Made by a program: the position numbers and the translations under genes
NCBI GenBank assembly: GCA_947169115.1
Contig: CAMVOK010000019.1
Span: 1 to 63,520 of the forward strand
Length of the DNA: 63,520 nt
Direction: 5' to 3'
Origin: an uncultured Prevotellaceae bacterium
GTDB taxonomy: Bacteria; Bacteroidota; Bacteroidia; Bacteroidales; Bacteroidaceae
Shown: positions 41,386 through 50,809 of the stretch, one piece after another
Position numbering within the stretch: the stretch's first letter is position 1
Layout: every line of letters begins with the position of its first letter
Notes under the pieces: generated by a model
What the model saw: the letters and a program-made list of their open reading frames with translations, nothing else
Told to the model about the DNA's origin: nothing
Database searches by the model: none

Positions 41386-44181
41386 ATGAAAACCAGATTG
41401 CTCATTTCCATAGCTTTGGTGACAATGTGCCTAAATGCAGGTGCACAGACCACGGAGTACGACATTGATCGAGGATTCATCCATCCAGGTGGACTACACA
41501 CCCAGGCCGACTTCGACCGCGTGAAGGCTCAGTTAGCCGCTGGAAATACAAAGGTGAAGCAGGCTTACAATGTATTGAAGGCGTCGGAGTACAGCCAGTC
41601 TTCTGTACAGACCTATCCCGTGGAAACTATTGTGCGTGGCGGTGGATCGGGCGAGAACTACATGAATGCCGCCCGTGGAGCTGCCGCAGCCTACCAGAAT
41701 GCCCTGCGGTGGAAGATTGACGGTACTGTCGCTAATGCCAAGGCAGCAGTGCGTATTCTCATGGCGTGGGCTAATACGACGAAGGCCATCGGTGGAGACA
41801 GCAACTATGCTCTGGCTGCTGGTCTCTATGGTTACCAGTTTGCCCAGGCCGCAGAATTGATGCGTGACTACGAAGGCTGGAGCCAGGAGGAGTTCATGCA
41901 GTATCAGAAGTGGATGCTAACGGTGTGGTATCCCTCGGCAATTGGTTTCCTGCGTGTCCGAAACGGAACGTGGGAGAACGCCGACAAGTGGTGGCAGGCT
42001 CCAGGACATTACTGGAGCAATTGGGGACTGTGTAATGCACTATGTGTCATCTCTATTGGCATTCTCTGCGACGATGTCTTCATCTATAATCAAGGTATGT
42101 CCTACTTTAAGTATGACCAGTGTGCTACTTACCGCGACCCACGTACCGAAGTTCCTATCAAGAACGACGGACTGACGGAGTTCCTGGGCAATCTGGTTGT
42201 CACCACCTATGAGAGTGAACTGGAAACGGGAGCATACGGAAAGCTGGGGCAGCTAAATGAGAGCGGACGCGATGCCGGTCATTCGTCCATGTCGTTAGGT
42301 CTGGCTTTGGACATAGCCAAGATGGGCTGGAATCAGGGCGACGACCTCTTTGCTTACATGGAACATCGTTTGGCTGCGGGCATCGAGTATTTGGCCGCCC
42401 AGTCGCTTAGTATCGAGGGACTGCCTTGGGTGAACTACATCTACGGAACCAATGGCTACTACTATACCGACTCCCGTTGCTGGACTATGACAGGACCAGC
42501 CATGGGGGCACAGATGCGACCCTACTGGGGCACTGTCATTGGCATCTACGAGGGTGTGAAGGGTGTCACTATGCCCTTCGCCGAACAGGCATACGCAAAC
42601 ATGGGCATCGATGGCGGTGGCGCAGGGAGCACCAGTGGTGGTTACGACCACCTTGGTTTCTCGGTGCTGATGAACACACGCGACGTACAACTTTGTCCTG
42701 CCGACCAGGTGGCTACGGAACTCACTCCCAAAATGGAATACAGCAGCACCCTCACAACGAACCTCATCCCCAGCCTTTCTCAGGAGAAGACACGGAAATT
42801 GGTGGAAGGAAAGACACTCTGCCACAACGAACTGGGTGGACTGGTGAACTCCTATACGACGAATACCAAGACGTGTTTGCCAAAGGGGCAGACACTCCGG
42901 CTGATGCCTCAGTTGCCCGAAGGCGAGGAGGATACAGGACTATGGAAATGGGAAACGGGTGAGACGACACGCGAAATAACCATCACTACGGACAAAAGTC
43001 GCATCTACCGCGTAACCTATACCAATAAGAATGGTGTGGAGAGTCAACTCTGTTTCAGTATTGCTGTCGAAGGTGACTGCCGTGCCGACAGACTCACGCC
43101 AACTATCACCATTGGTACGGACGAGGGACAAGAAACTACAGCCGCTCGATTACTTTATGGCAAGACGGCCAAGCTGAAGGTCACTCCTTCTTCGGGTTGG
43201 GGTACCTACAAGTGGACGGGTAGCAAGACCACGCAAGAGATTACCGTGTCGGCACTGAAGAAGTCCAGTAATTACACAGTGGACTACACCAATCAGGGCG
43301 CAGCAATCTCGTCACTCACCTTCCATCTTGACGTGCTTGCAGCACAGCCCTTTGCCTACATCGCTACAAAACAAGCTAATCTTATTGAGGAAGAGGCTAC
43401 TGAAGTGAACGGAAAGTTCCTTGCCTTGCACACTTCCTTGGCCGTAGATGCCACCAGTGAGGTGAAACTCGGACTCACGCTTCCTACAGCCGTCAAAGCT
43501 GCCAACGTCACTTGGGACAATGGTGCTACTGGTGATACCCTGCGTCTCTCAGGCATTAGTGAGAGCCGTACCTATACAGCCCGATTCACCCTCTCCAACG
43601 AGGAAGTGGAGATGAGGTTTACTCTCTACGTCCGTCCAACCGAGACCAGTGCAATTGCCCCTGGCCAGTACTTGCTGCGTCACATCGGTACCAATACCTA
43701 CCTGACGGCCAACGGAAAAGGTGAACTTGTAACCTTCAACCCACGTAATGAGGCTGACGGAAGCCAAACGTGGCAACTGGAACAGAACGAATCTGGCAAA
43801 TACGCTTTCATCAGTTTGGCTACGACGGACAGCCTTCGCCTCTACAGTACAGTCAAAACGACCACTGTTGCCGCATTCCCTTTCTATATAGATCAGGCCA
43901 TTGGCACCGACCGTTTGGCCTTACGAACAGGTACGAACTCTTCGCGCAAATACTGGGATGTGGATGACGAGGGTTCGGTGAATAATGCTGCCGCTACATT
44001 ATTGCTGACCTTCCCTTTTCAGTTGCTTCGTCTCGATGGAACGGGAATAGAAAGCATTAAAAATGAAAAGTTAAGAATGAAAAATGACGAGACGCTCTAT
44101 GACCTGAATGGTCGAAAAATCTCAAACGCTACATTTTCACGGGGAATCTACATCATTGGTGATAAAAAGATATTACGATGA
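41386..44181 (+). CDS. exported polysaccharide lyase paralogue with T9SS signal
   Basis: A 931-residue exported protein, paralogue of the gene before it without the N-terminal lectin-like domain. Signal peptide (1-21), lyase domain (about 28-440; FIHPGGLHTQADFDRVKAQL, GHYWSNWGLCNALCVI, NESGRDAGHSSMSLGLAL, GGYDHLGFSVLMN), two Ig-like domains (MPQLPEGEEDTGLWKWETGE), a trefoil-like segment (LRHIGTNTYLTANGKGEL, SQTWQLEQN) and the C-terminal sorting signal (YDLNGRKI .. SRGIYIIGDKKIL). An AT-rich tract (44056-44087) adds SIKNEKLRMKND just before the sorting signal. It should act on the same polymer as its neighbours. Start 41386 (MKTRLL) is chosen. Confidence 0.82.
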   Translation: MKTRLLISIALVTMCLNAGAQTTEYDIDRGFIHPGGLHTQADFDRVKAQLAAGNTKVKQAYNVLKASEYSQSSVQTYPVETIVRGGGSGENYMNAARGAAAAYQNALRWKIDGTVANAKAAVRILMAWANTTKAIGGDSNYALAAGLYGYQFAQAAELMRDYEGWSQEEFMQYQKWMLTVWYPSAIGFLRVRNGTWENADKWWQAPGHYWSNWGLCNALCVISIGILCDDVFIYNQGMSYFKYDQCATYRDPRTEVPIKNDGLTEFLGNLVVTTYESELETGAYGKLGQLNESGRDAGHSSMSLGLALDIAKMGWNQGDDLFAYMEHRLAAGIEYLAAQSLSIEGLPWVNYIYGTNGYYYTDSRCWTMTGPAMGAQMRPYWGTVIGIYEGVKGVTMPFAEQAYANMGIDGGGAGSTSGGYDHLGFSVLMNTRDVQLCPADQVATELTPKMEYSSTLTTNLIPSLSQEKTRKLVEGKTLCHNELGGLVNSYTTNTKTCLPKGQTLRLMPQLPEGEEDTGLWKWETGETTREITITTDKSRIYRVTYTNKNGVESQLCFSIAVEGDCRADRLTPTITIGTDEGQETTAARLLYGKTAKLKVTPSSGWGTYKWTGSKTTQEITVSALKKSSNYTVDYTNQGAAISSLTFHLDVLAAQPFAYIATKQANLIEEEATEVNGKFLALHTSLAVDATSEVKLGLTLPTAVKAANVTWDNGATGDTLRLSGISESRTYTARFTLSNEEVEMRFTLYVRPTETSAIAPGQYLLRHIGTNTYLTANGKGELVTFNPRNEADGSQTWQLEQNESGKYAFISLATTDSLRLYSTVKTTTVAAFPFYIDQAIGTDRLALRTGTNSSRKYWDVDDEGSVNNAAATLLLTFPFQLLRLDGTGIESIKNEKLRMKNDETLYDLNGRKISNATFSRGIYIIGDKKILR

Positions 44182-44202
44182 GAAATTCAAAAGAATAAAA
44201 CT

Positions 44203-47200
44203 ATGTGTAAGCGTTTGTTTACTTCTTCGATAACCCTCATGCTGTTAGTTTGGGGCGTGGGGGCGCAAGAGATTTATAAGATGTCCGGCCCGTACGAAGT
44301 GGTAGCGCGTGACGGTCTGTATGCTCGTACAAAAGGGGGCAGTGAGCGCGACATGCGGGCTGCTCTGGATTTTGCTAAGAATGGTCGGACCGACGAGGCT
44401 GTTCATATTATCAATGCATATGCGCAAACTTTGCAGAGATTCGACGGCCACGATGCTCCCTTGTGTTGCATCCAAGCCTACGACCTTGTGAGAGCAATGA
44501 CTGATATCAAATTAAAAATTAAAAATGAAAAATTAAAAGTTAATACTCAGTCTTGGGACTCCATGATCCGTAGGGCGATACTGCCGACCATCAACAAGTT
44601 TGAGGCCGATAGCCCATACGCTAATGGAAACTGGGGAGCAATCGTGAACCGTTGCAGGATGGCCTGTGCCATTTTCTTGGAAGACAGCACGCTCTATAAA
44701 ACCAGCATTGACTACTACTTGAATGCCAACGACAATGGTTCCTTACCAAATTATATTAGCGAGACAGGACAATGTCAGGAAACGGGTCGCGATCAGAGCC
44801 ATGCACAGTTGGGACTGGGCATGATGTGTGACATCTGTGAGATGGCATGGGAATATGGCATTTCTGTAAATTGTAAATCCGTAAATTGTAAATATCATAA
44901 TCTTTGGGGCGCATTAGACAACCGATTGATGAAAGGTATCGAATATTCGGCACAATACAATCTGGGTTACAGTGTGCCTTTTGAAACATGGCAGGACTGT
45001 ACGGGGCTTTATTGTAATTGGACAGAACCTGGTGCGATGGGACGAGGCCGATTGTGGGACATTTACGAGAAACCATATAACTACTATGTGAAGCGTCTTG
45101 GCCTGAAAATGCCTTATACAAAGAAGGTTCTGGAATTGCAAAAGAAAGCACGTAAGGAAGGTACGGCCCAGGTAGGTCAGGAAACAACCATCACACAAGT
45201 TCCAGGTGTAACTGAGGGGCAACGTTTACATGAGATATTCACCTATCCTGCCCCTAAGGGTGCGCCCTTGAAGCAGGACTACGATGTCTTCATCCGTCCG
45301 CGCAGCAGTAAAGAATGGACGAAGATTGATACCTACATGGCCAAGGTTAACGCTCCCATTGGCAACAACAAACACAAGGTATGCGAAATTAGTTACGCTA
45401 TGTTTGACTTTACGGGCGATGTCTTTGTAAAGGTGGTTTGCAAGAGCAGGAAGTACGGGAGCGTGAAGGTACGTCCCGATTATCGTGGTGTGATAGCCAA
45501 TGCACTGAATGATTCTGTAGTTCAGTTTATGTTCTTTCAACCCGAGAATGTGAGCGTGGAGTTCGATGGAAATATCACTGACAACTTGCTTATCTTCACC
45601 TCCAAACCGCCTGTTGGCAAGACGGAGGCCAAGCGAGAGGCAGAGGCACAGGGGCGGAACTTCCAGTATTTTGCACCAGGGCTGTATGAACAGGACACCA
45701 TTCGTGTACTCTCCAACACAACGCTGTACCTTGATGGAGGCAGTTATTTCACGGGCACTTTTGCTCTTGATAGTGTCCACGATGTTAGCATTCTTGGCCG
45801 AGGCATCGCCCGTCCGGACAATGGCTATCAGGGAGTCCATGTATATTGTTGTCGCAATGTCGTTATTGATGGTCTTGTCGTAAACACCTGTCCCGTAGGT
45901 GGGAGCGATGGCGTGGTGTTGCGTGAAGTACGTAGTATATCGCATCCCGGATGGGGTGACGGACTGAATGTATTTGCCTCGCAGAATGTCCTGTTCGACC
46001 GCGTATTCTGCCGCAACTCTGACGACTGCACGACGGCATATGCTACACGTAAGGGTTTTTCGGGTAACTGCCGTAATGTCACGATGCGAAATTCTACGCT
46101 TTGGGCTGATGTGGCACACCCGATATTCATTGGCATCCATGGTGACAGTCAGCGTGGCGATACCATCGAGAACCTGCGATACGAGAACATCGACATCCTT
46201 TGTCAGAGCGAACCACAGGTGGATTACCAGGGCTGCATGGCCATCAACTGTGGCGACAACAACCTTGTACGTAATGTTGTGTTCGAGAACATCCGCGTAG
46301 AGCAGATTCATCAAGGCTCATTGCTACAGGTGAAGGTTGGTTATAACCAGAAGTATTGTACAGCACCGGGGCGCGGTGTGGAAGATGTGACATTTCGCAA
46401 CATACGATACAATGGTCAACAACCCTATATGTCCATTATTGCTGGCTACGACGAGATTCGTAAGGTACGAAACATTACATTTGAGGGGCTGAAGATAAAT
46501 GGCCAGTTCATCTATGATGACATGTCAGACAAGCCACGTTGGTACCAGACATCGGACTATGTACCCATGTACGTAGGTAACCATGTGGAGAATATTGTAT
46601 TCACACCGCATACGGGTCGTTTTATCCCCAACAAGTCTTTGGCATATTGTTCTATACAGGTGGATCGGGCCTTGGCTACACTTCGACCCTACAACTTCAC
46701 AAAGATGCCACGGAACATACTGGAGGAACAAGGGGTAGGGAGCAAGGAGCATGGTGTTCAAACCTGGAACCTCCGTCCAGCCAAAGCCGAGGAGTGGTGC
46801 TCTGGCTTCTGGCCTGGCATATTGTGGATGACGTTCGAATACAATAAGAGCGAAGCCGTGCAGAAGGCAGCTCAGGGCTATACCGATGCCATACTACCCA
46901 TCATAGATAGTCCCGTTTACGACCATGATTTGGGTTTCATCGTAATAAACTCCTTGCTGAAAGGCTACGAACAGACCAAAGACAAACGCTATCGGGATTT
47001 TGCCCTCCGGGCTGCCGACTCTTTGGCTACCCTGTTTAATCCCCGTGTGGGTACGCTCCTTAGTTGGCCGCGTCACATCAAGGATTATGGAGGCCACAAC
47101 ACCATCATGGACAACATGATGAACCTGGAGTTGCTGTTCTGGGCAAGCAAAGAACAGACCCACCCCCTTACCCCTCCCTGTGAGGGAGGGGAGCTCCAGT

Positions 47201-47892
47201 CCTCAGGAACACAAAAGGATGGCAATGCGCCAGCCTTCCTCCCCATTACGGGGGAGGCCGAGAGGGGGGCTTTGTACGATATTGCTGTGCGCCATGCTGA
47301 AACCACGATGAAACACCATTTCCGTAAGGATGGGTCGTGCTACCATGTGGCTGTATATAATCCAGAGACAGGTAAGTTTATTAAGGGATTGACACATCAG
47401 GGTTACAACGACCAGTCGATGTGGAGCCGTGGCCAGGCATGGGCTATCTACGGTTATACGATGGTCTATCGCTATACGCATGAAAAGCGTTTCCTCGATT
47501 TTGCCCAGAAGGTGACAGACATCTACCTGAAACGACTGCATGAAACCAGCGATGACTGTATCCCTTATTGGGATATGGACGACCCCGAAATTGTAAATAG
47601 TAAATCCGTAAATCGTAAATGCCCCAAAGATGTTTCTGCTGCCTGCATTGTCGCCTCGGCCTTGTTGGAACTGAGCCAATACGCCCCCGACAAGGGGTAT
47701 CGCGACGAGGCAGAACTCATGTTGGAAGCCCTCAGCACACCGCGCTACCAAAGTGGAACTGAGAATGTTGCTTTCTTGAAGCATTCTACGGGACATTATC
47801 CGGCAGGAACTGAAATAGACGCCAGCATCGTATATGCCGACTATTATTACATTGAAGCCTTACTACGCTTAAAAAATCTTGAACAGAAATAA
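44203..47892 (+). CDS. trimodular enzyme: lyase-like + beta-helix hydrolase-like + GH88 hydrolase
   Basis: A 1229-residue exported protein. Signal peptide (1-21); lyase-like domain related to the two genes before it (about 30-320; NGNWGAIVNRCRMACAI, TGRDQSHAQLGLGMMCDI); Ig-like plus right-handed beta-helix domain like GH28/GH49 enzymes (about 345-860; FFQPENVSVEFDGNITDNLL, GWGDGLNVFASQNVLFDRV, CRNSDDCTTAYATR); and a complete GH88 unsaturated glucuronyl hydrolase (about 880-1229; WCSGFWPGILW, DHDLGFIVI, TIMDNMMNLELLFWA with the catalytic Asp, NDQSMWSRGQAWAIYGY). One chain could cleave a polymer and then remove the unsaturated sugar made by lysis. Five in-frame repeat tracts interrupt it. No T9SS signal is seen. 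It follows the previous gene by 21 bases. Confidence 0.8.
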   Translation: MCKRLFTSSITLMLLVWGVGAQEIYKMSGPYEVVARDGLYARTKGGSERDMRAALDFAKNGRTDEAVHIINAYAQTLQRFDGHDAPLCCIQAYDLVRAMTDIKLKIKNEKLKVNTQSWDSMIRRAILPTINKFEADSPYANGNWGAIVNRCRMACAIFLEDSTLYKTSIDYYLNANDNGSLPNYISETGQCQETGRDQSHAQLGLGMMCDICEMAWEYGISVNCKSVNCKYHNLWGALDNRLMKGIEYSAQYNLGYSVPFETWQDCTGLYCNWTEPGAMGRGRLWDIYEKPYNYYVKRLGLKMPYTKKVLELQKKARKEGTAQVGQETTITQVPGVTEGQRLHEIFTYPAPKGAPLKQDYDVFIRPRSSKEWTKIDTYMAKVNAPIGNNKHKVCEISYAMFDFTGDVFVKVVCKSRKYGSVKVRPDYRGVIANALNDSVVQFMFFQPENVSVEFDGNITDNLLIFTSKPPVGKTEAKREAEAQGRNFQYFAPGLYEQDTIRVLSNTTLYLDGGSYFTGTFALDSVHDVSILGRGIARPDNGYQGVHVYCCRNVVIDGLVVNTCPVGGSDGVVLREVRSISHPGWGDGLNVFASQNVLFDRVFCRNSDDCTTAYATRKGFSGNCRNVTMRNSTLWADVAHPIFIGIHGDSQRGDTIENLRYENIDILCQSEPQVDYQGCMAINCGDNNLVRNVVFENIRVEQIHQGSLLQVKVGYNQKYCTAPGRGVEDVTFRNIRYNGQQPYMSIIAGYDEIRKVRNITFEGLKINGQFIYDDMSDKPRWYQTSDYVPMYVGNHVENIVFTPHTGRFIPNKSLAYCSIQVDRALATLRPYNFTKMPRNILEEQGVGSKEHGVQTWNLRPAKAEEWCSGFWPGILWMTFEYNKSEAVQKAAQGYTDAILPIIDSPVYDHDLGFIVINSLLKGYEQTKDKRYRDFALRAADSLATLFNPRVGTLLSWPRHIKDYGGHNTIMDNMMNLELLFWASKEQTHPLTPPCEGGELQSSGTQKDGNAPAFLPITGEAERGALYDIAVRHAETTMKHHFRKDGSCYHVAVYNPETGKFIKGLTHQGYNDQSMWSRGQAWAIYGYTMVYRYTHEKRFLDFAQKVTDIYLKRLHETSDDCIPYWDMDDPEIVNSKSVNRKCPKDVSAACIVASALLELSQYAPDKGYRDEAELMLEALSTPRYQSGTENVAFLKHSTGHYPAGTEIDASIVYADYYYIEALLRLKNLEQK
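44511..44543. repeat. in-frame AAATTAAAAATGAAAA tract
   Basis: Encodes LKIKNEKLKVN in the lyase-like domain of the trimodular enzyme. The same kind of tract is intergenic at 25919-25980 and 27521-27557. Confidence 0.8.
44865..44893. repeat. in-frame TGTAAATTGTAAATCC tract
   Basis: Two copies of (T/C)GTAAATTGTAAAT, encoding VNCKSVNCK in the trimodular enzyme. A variant recurs at 47590-47620 (VNSKSVNRK). Confidence 0.8.
47158..47270. repeat. in-frame pair of GC-rich palindromes in the GH88 domain
   Basis: CCCTCCCTGTGAGGGAGGGG (47172-47191) and CCTCCCCATTACGGGGGAGG (about 47238-47257), about 45 bases apart. Together they encode about 37 extra residues (THPLTPPCEGGEL .. LPITGEAERG) between two GH88 helices. 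Confidence 0.8.
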
Positions 47893-47929
47893 AGAAAAAG
47901 CCGAAGTCTATTGCTTCGGCTTTTTCTTT
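47891..47929. terminator. bidirectional terminator
   Basis: Perfect 16-bp stem AAAGAAAAAGCCGAAG (47891-47906) / CTTCGGCTTTTTCTTT (47914-47929), seven-base loop. It separates the convergent lyase locus and phosphatase gene. Confidence 0.93.
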
Positions 47930-47952
47930 ACAGTAAACTGTACTCTATGGGA

Positions 47953-49368
47953 TTATTCTGCTTTATAGCCAGCAATCTTTGCCATGGCTGGGGCAATTTC
48001 GATGTTGTCGATGCGCCCTTGGAATACCTCGGTGCCAGGACCTATGGCGTAAATGGGCACATAGCCATTGCTATGGCCACCACTGGCCCAACTAATCATA
48101 GCAACTTCGCTTAAGATGTGCTTTACTGTTTCGCCTAAATCGTTGATGCGATCCTGTACCTTCTGACCATCGGCGATAGCCTTCTCTATGGCTTCCCAAC
48201 GACGGCTGATGCGTTCTTGCTGCTTGTCGCTGAGCGCGATGCCAGCACCGAAGCCCATCTCTTCTCTCAGAACTTTCTCTACGGCAACGCGGTCGAATTT
48301 CTTAGGTGCCTTTTTGTACAGTTCGCCCAACATCCACTTCAGTTCGTCAATGCTCTTGTGTTGGAAACGCAGAAGGTCGGTGTGGAGTTCGTAGGGACCC
48401 GTACCCATGGCAAGACCGCCCGTCTCATGGTCGGCTGAGATGACGATAATGGTCTCGTCGGGGTGCTGTTGGTAAAATTCATAGGCAACCTTTACAGCTT
48501 TGTCGAGGTCAAGGACTTCATTAATAGCATTACCGATATCGTTGCGGTGACAGGCGTAGTCTATCATTCCACCTTCGATTTGGAAGAAGAATCCGTCAGT
48601 GCTCTTTGATGAAAGATAGTTGATTCCAGCACGTACGATTTGTTCCAATGTAAGGTCGTTCTTTGTCTGGTCCAAGGCGTAGGGGAGGTGGTCGCTGCCC
48701 AGTTTCTCGTTCTGTTCATCGCTTTGGAGCATGATGAGTTTTTCGGACTTCTTGCCCTTCTTTTGGTACTCTTTGTAGCCTCCAGTCAAAATGGTGTAGC
48801 CTGCGGCCTTAGCCTGTTCGCGTAAGGTGGGCTCTCCCTCCTTGGTGTTGGGACGGTGGAAGTCACATCCGGCGAAGAAATCAAAGCCACTCTTGCATAA
48901 ATCCTGACCAATTTCATAGTACATACTACGTTTGGGCTGATGAGCATAGAAAGAGGCTGGTGTTGCGTGTGTGATGGCTACCGTTGTGGCAATACCCACA
49001 GCTTTACCAGACTGCTTAGCCCAGGCTGCAATGCTCGTACAGGGTGTCTGCAGATCTTCTAGAACCCCAATGGCTCCGTTTTTTGTTTTATAACCAGAGG
49101 CCAGTGCTGTACCTCCTGCAGCAGAGTCAGTAACCCCATTGGTAGCAGAGTAGGTGTTGACAATACCTACAACGGGAAATTCTGACATGAGGATAGGCTC
49201 AATGCCAATGCGTCCCTTCAAGGCAGCCAAATAGGTTTCAGTGACGTTGATTTGGTTGACACCCATACCGTCACCAATGAAGTAAAATACGTATTTCACT
49301 TGCCCCTCGGCCATGGCGAAGAGTGCAAACAGCGTGATTACGAAAAGTGATAAGAAACGTTTTTTCAT
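47953..49368 (-). CDS. alkaline phosphatase (PhoA superfamily)
   Basis: A 471-residue exported phosphomonoesterase with a signal peptide (MKKRFLSLFVITLFALFAMA). Zinc/phosphate centre: YVFYFIGDGMGVNQIN (metal-binding Asp), GVTDSAAGGTALASG with the nucleophile, GIATTVAITHATPASFYAH, GGMIDYACHRNDIG, VISADHETGGL and GGHSNGYVPIYAIG. Periplasmic. It lies 38 bases after the flavodiiron gene on the same strand and is probably co-transcribed with it. No Pho box was recognised. Confidence 0.93.
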   Translation of the reverse strand: MKKRFLSLFVITLFALFAMAEGQVKYVFYFIGDGMGVNQINVTETYLAALKGRIGIEPILMSEFPVVGIVNTYSATNGVTDSAAGGTALASGYKTKNGAIGVLEDLQTPCTSIAAWAKQSGKAVGIATTVAITHATPASFYAHQPKRSMYYEIGQDLCKSGFDFFAGCDFHRPNTKEGEPTLREQAKAAGYTILTGGYKEYQKKGKKSEKLIMLQSDEQNEKLGSDHLPYALDQTKNDLTLEQIVRAGINYLSSKSTDGFFFQIEGGMIDYACHRNDIGNAINEVLDLDKAVKVAYEFYQQHPDETIIVISADHETGGLAMGTGPYELHTDLLRFQHKSIDELKWMLGELYKKAPKKFDRVAVEKVLREEMGFGAGIALSDKQQERISRRWEAIEKAIADGQKVQDRINDLGETVKHILSEVAMISWASGGHSNGYVPIYAIGPGTEVFQGRIDNIEIAPAMAKIAGYKAE

Positions 49369-49406
49369 AAGTTTATGGGTTTTGTAGGGTTGGGGGTAGG
49401 AACTCC

Positions 49407-50594
49407 TTATTCCTTCCCGAGAACGGCATCGGCCAAAGTCTCCATTTGTGGCAGGTCAGTGGCTTTCATGCGGCTTCGGATGGTTACTAATGGACCTACG
49501 ATTTCACAATTCTTCATCTGACCAATCATCTCAGTCATGACCTTGCCAGCTGAGGGCGCCCATGAGCCATTCTCAACGAGACCAAAACGACGACGCTGGA
49601 AGCCTTTAATCTGGAGATGCCATAGGAAGTCGTGCATTGGGGGGAAGATGCCGGCGTCATACGAAGCAGCGAGCAGTACGAGGGTGGGGTAGCGGAAAGC
49701 ATCTTCTATGGCCTCGGCCATGTCATCACGGGTAAGGTCGGCAACAGCTACCTTTGGGCAACCCTTTGCTTTGAGTATCTCCACCATCTTCTCGGCAGCA
49801 GCACGGGTACCTCCATGAATGCTGGCGTAGGCCACAAATACGCCCTCGGTCTCAGGTTCGTATTTGCTCCACGTATCATAAAGACGGAGGTAAGGCGTAA
49901 GGTCTCCTGTGAGCACGGGGCCATGCAGGGGAGCAATGACGCGGATGTCCAGTGCAGAAGCTTTCTTCATCACATTCTGAACTTGCATTCCGTATTTGCC
50001 TACGATGTTGAAATAGTAGCGGCGTGCTTCGCAAGCCCAATCGGCGGGTGTTCCGTCAGCATTAAATTTTTCGTTCTGTATGGCTCCGAACTTACCAAAG
50101 CCATCAGCTGCGAAGAGTATTTTCTCCTTCTGCTCATAACTCATCAAGACTTCAGGCCAGTGTACCATGGGAGCAGCGATGAATTGCAGGGTGTGCTCGC
50201 CAAGGGAGAGCGTGTCGCCCTCCTTCACCACCTGACAGCGGCTCTCGATGCCAGCCTCGGGGAAGAAGTTGGGCACCATCTTCAGGGCTGCAGCAGAGAG
50301 CACTATTTTCATCTCTGGGTACAGCTCAGCCAGACGGGCAATGTTGGCAGCGTGGTCCGGCTCCATGTGGTGCACCACCAGATAGTCCACGTGGCGTCCA
50401 TTGAGTGCTTCCGTGAGGTTTGCAAGCCATTCCTGCGTGCGGCGCTGATCGGCTGTGTCAAGCACTGCAACGTGCTCATCCACAATCACCCACGAGTTGT
50501 AGCTCATGCCCTCGGGCACTTTGTATTGGCTCTCAAACAGGTCGATGTCCAGGTCATCCACCCCGATGTAAAGTATTTTGTCGCTTATCTTCAT
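49407..50594 (-). CDS. A-type flavoprotein (flavodiiron protein)
   Basis: A 395-residue flavodiiron protein that reduces oxygen to water (and/or NO to N2O) in anaerobes. The N-terminal metallo-beta-lactamase-like domain has diiron ligands in VVHHMEPDHAANIARL (H-x-E-x-D-H), MVHWPEVLM and PLHGPVL. The C-terminal flavodoxin domain (about 255-395) shows VFVAYASIHGGTRAAAEKM and LVLLAASYDAGIFPPM. Cytoplasmic. An A+T-rich gap of 35 bases separates it from the small gene upstream. Confidence 0.92.
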   Translation of the reverse strand: MKISDKILYIGVDDLDIDLFESQYKVPEGMSYNSWVIVDEHVAVLDTADQRRTQEWLANLTEALNGRHVDYLVVHHMEPDHAANIARLAELYPEMKIVLSAAALKMVPNFFPEAGIESRCQVVKEGDTLSLGEHTLQFIAAPMVHWPEVLMSYEQKEKILFAADGFGKFGAIQNEKFNADGTPADWACEARRYYFNIVGKYGMQVQNVMKKASALDIRVIAPLHGPVLTGDLTPYLRLYDTWSKYEPETEGVFVAYASIHGGTRAAAEKMVEILKAKGCPKVAVADLTRDDMAEAIEDAFRYPTLVLLAASYDAGIFPPMHDFLWHLQIKGFQRRRFGLVENGSWAPSAGKVMTEMIGQMKNCEIVGPLVTIRSRMKATDLPQMETLADAVLGKE

Positions 50595-50629
50595 TATTAT
50601 TTATTATTTATCATTTATTATTTATCACT

Positions 50630-50809
50630 TCAAAAGGGCAAAATCTTTGTGGCTGGCACTTCGCATACACGCCCACCTTGGCAGACGATAAATGACAAAT
50701 CATCGTGCAGACCACGATTGAGTAAACGACGCTGAGCCAGCAGTATGCCTTCGTCGATGCGCTGCTGCATGAGCAGCACGTCGCATTCATTCTTTTGTGT
50801 CTTGCTCAT
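50630..50809 (-). CDS. 59-residue protein overlapping the zeta-type gene
   Basis: The frame starts at 50809 inside the last codons of the zeta-type gene (23-base overlap) and encodes MSKTQKNECDVLLMQQRIDE, then GILLAQRRLLNRG, ending VPATKILPF. The overlap implies translational coupling. Size and position suit an antitoxin or partner. It differs from classical epsilon antitoxins in order (downstream, not upstream) and has no recognisable DNA-binding motif. Unknown family. Confidence 0.55.
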   Translation of the reverse strand: MSKTQKNECDVLLMQQRIDEGILLAQRRLLNRGLHDDLSFIVCQGGRVCEVPATKILPF

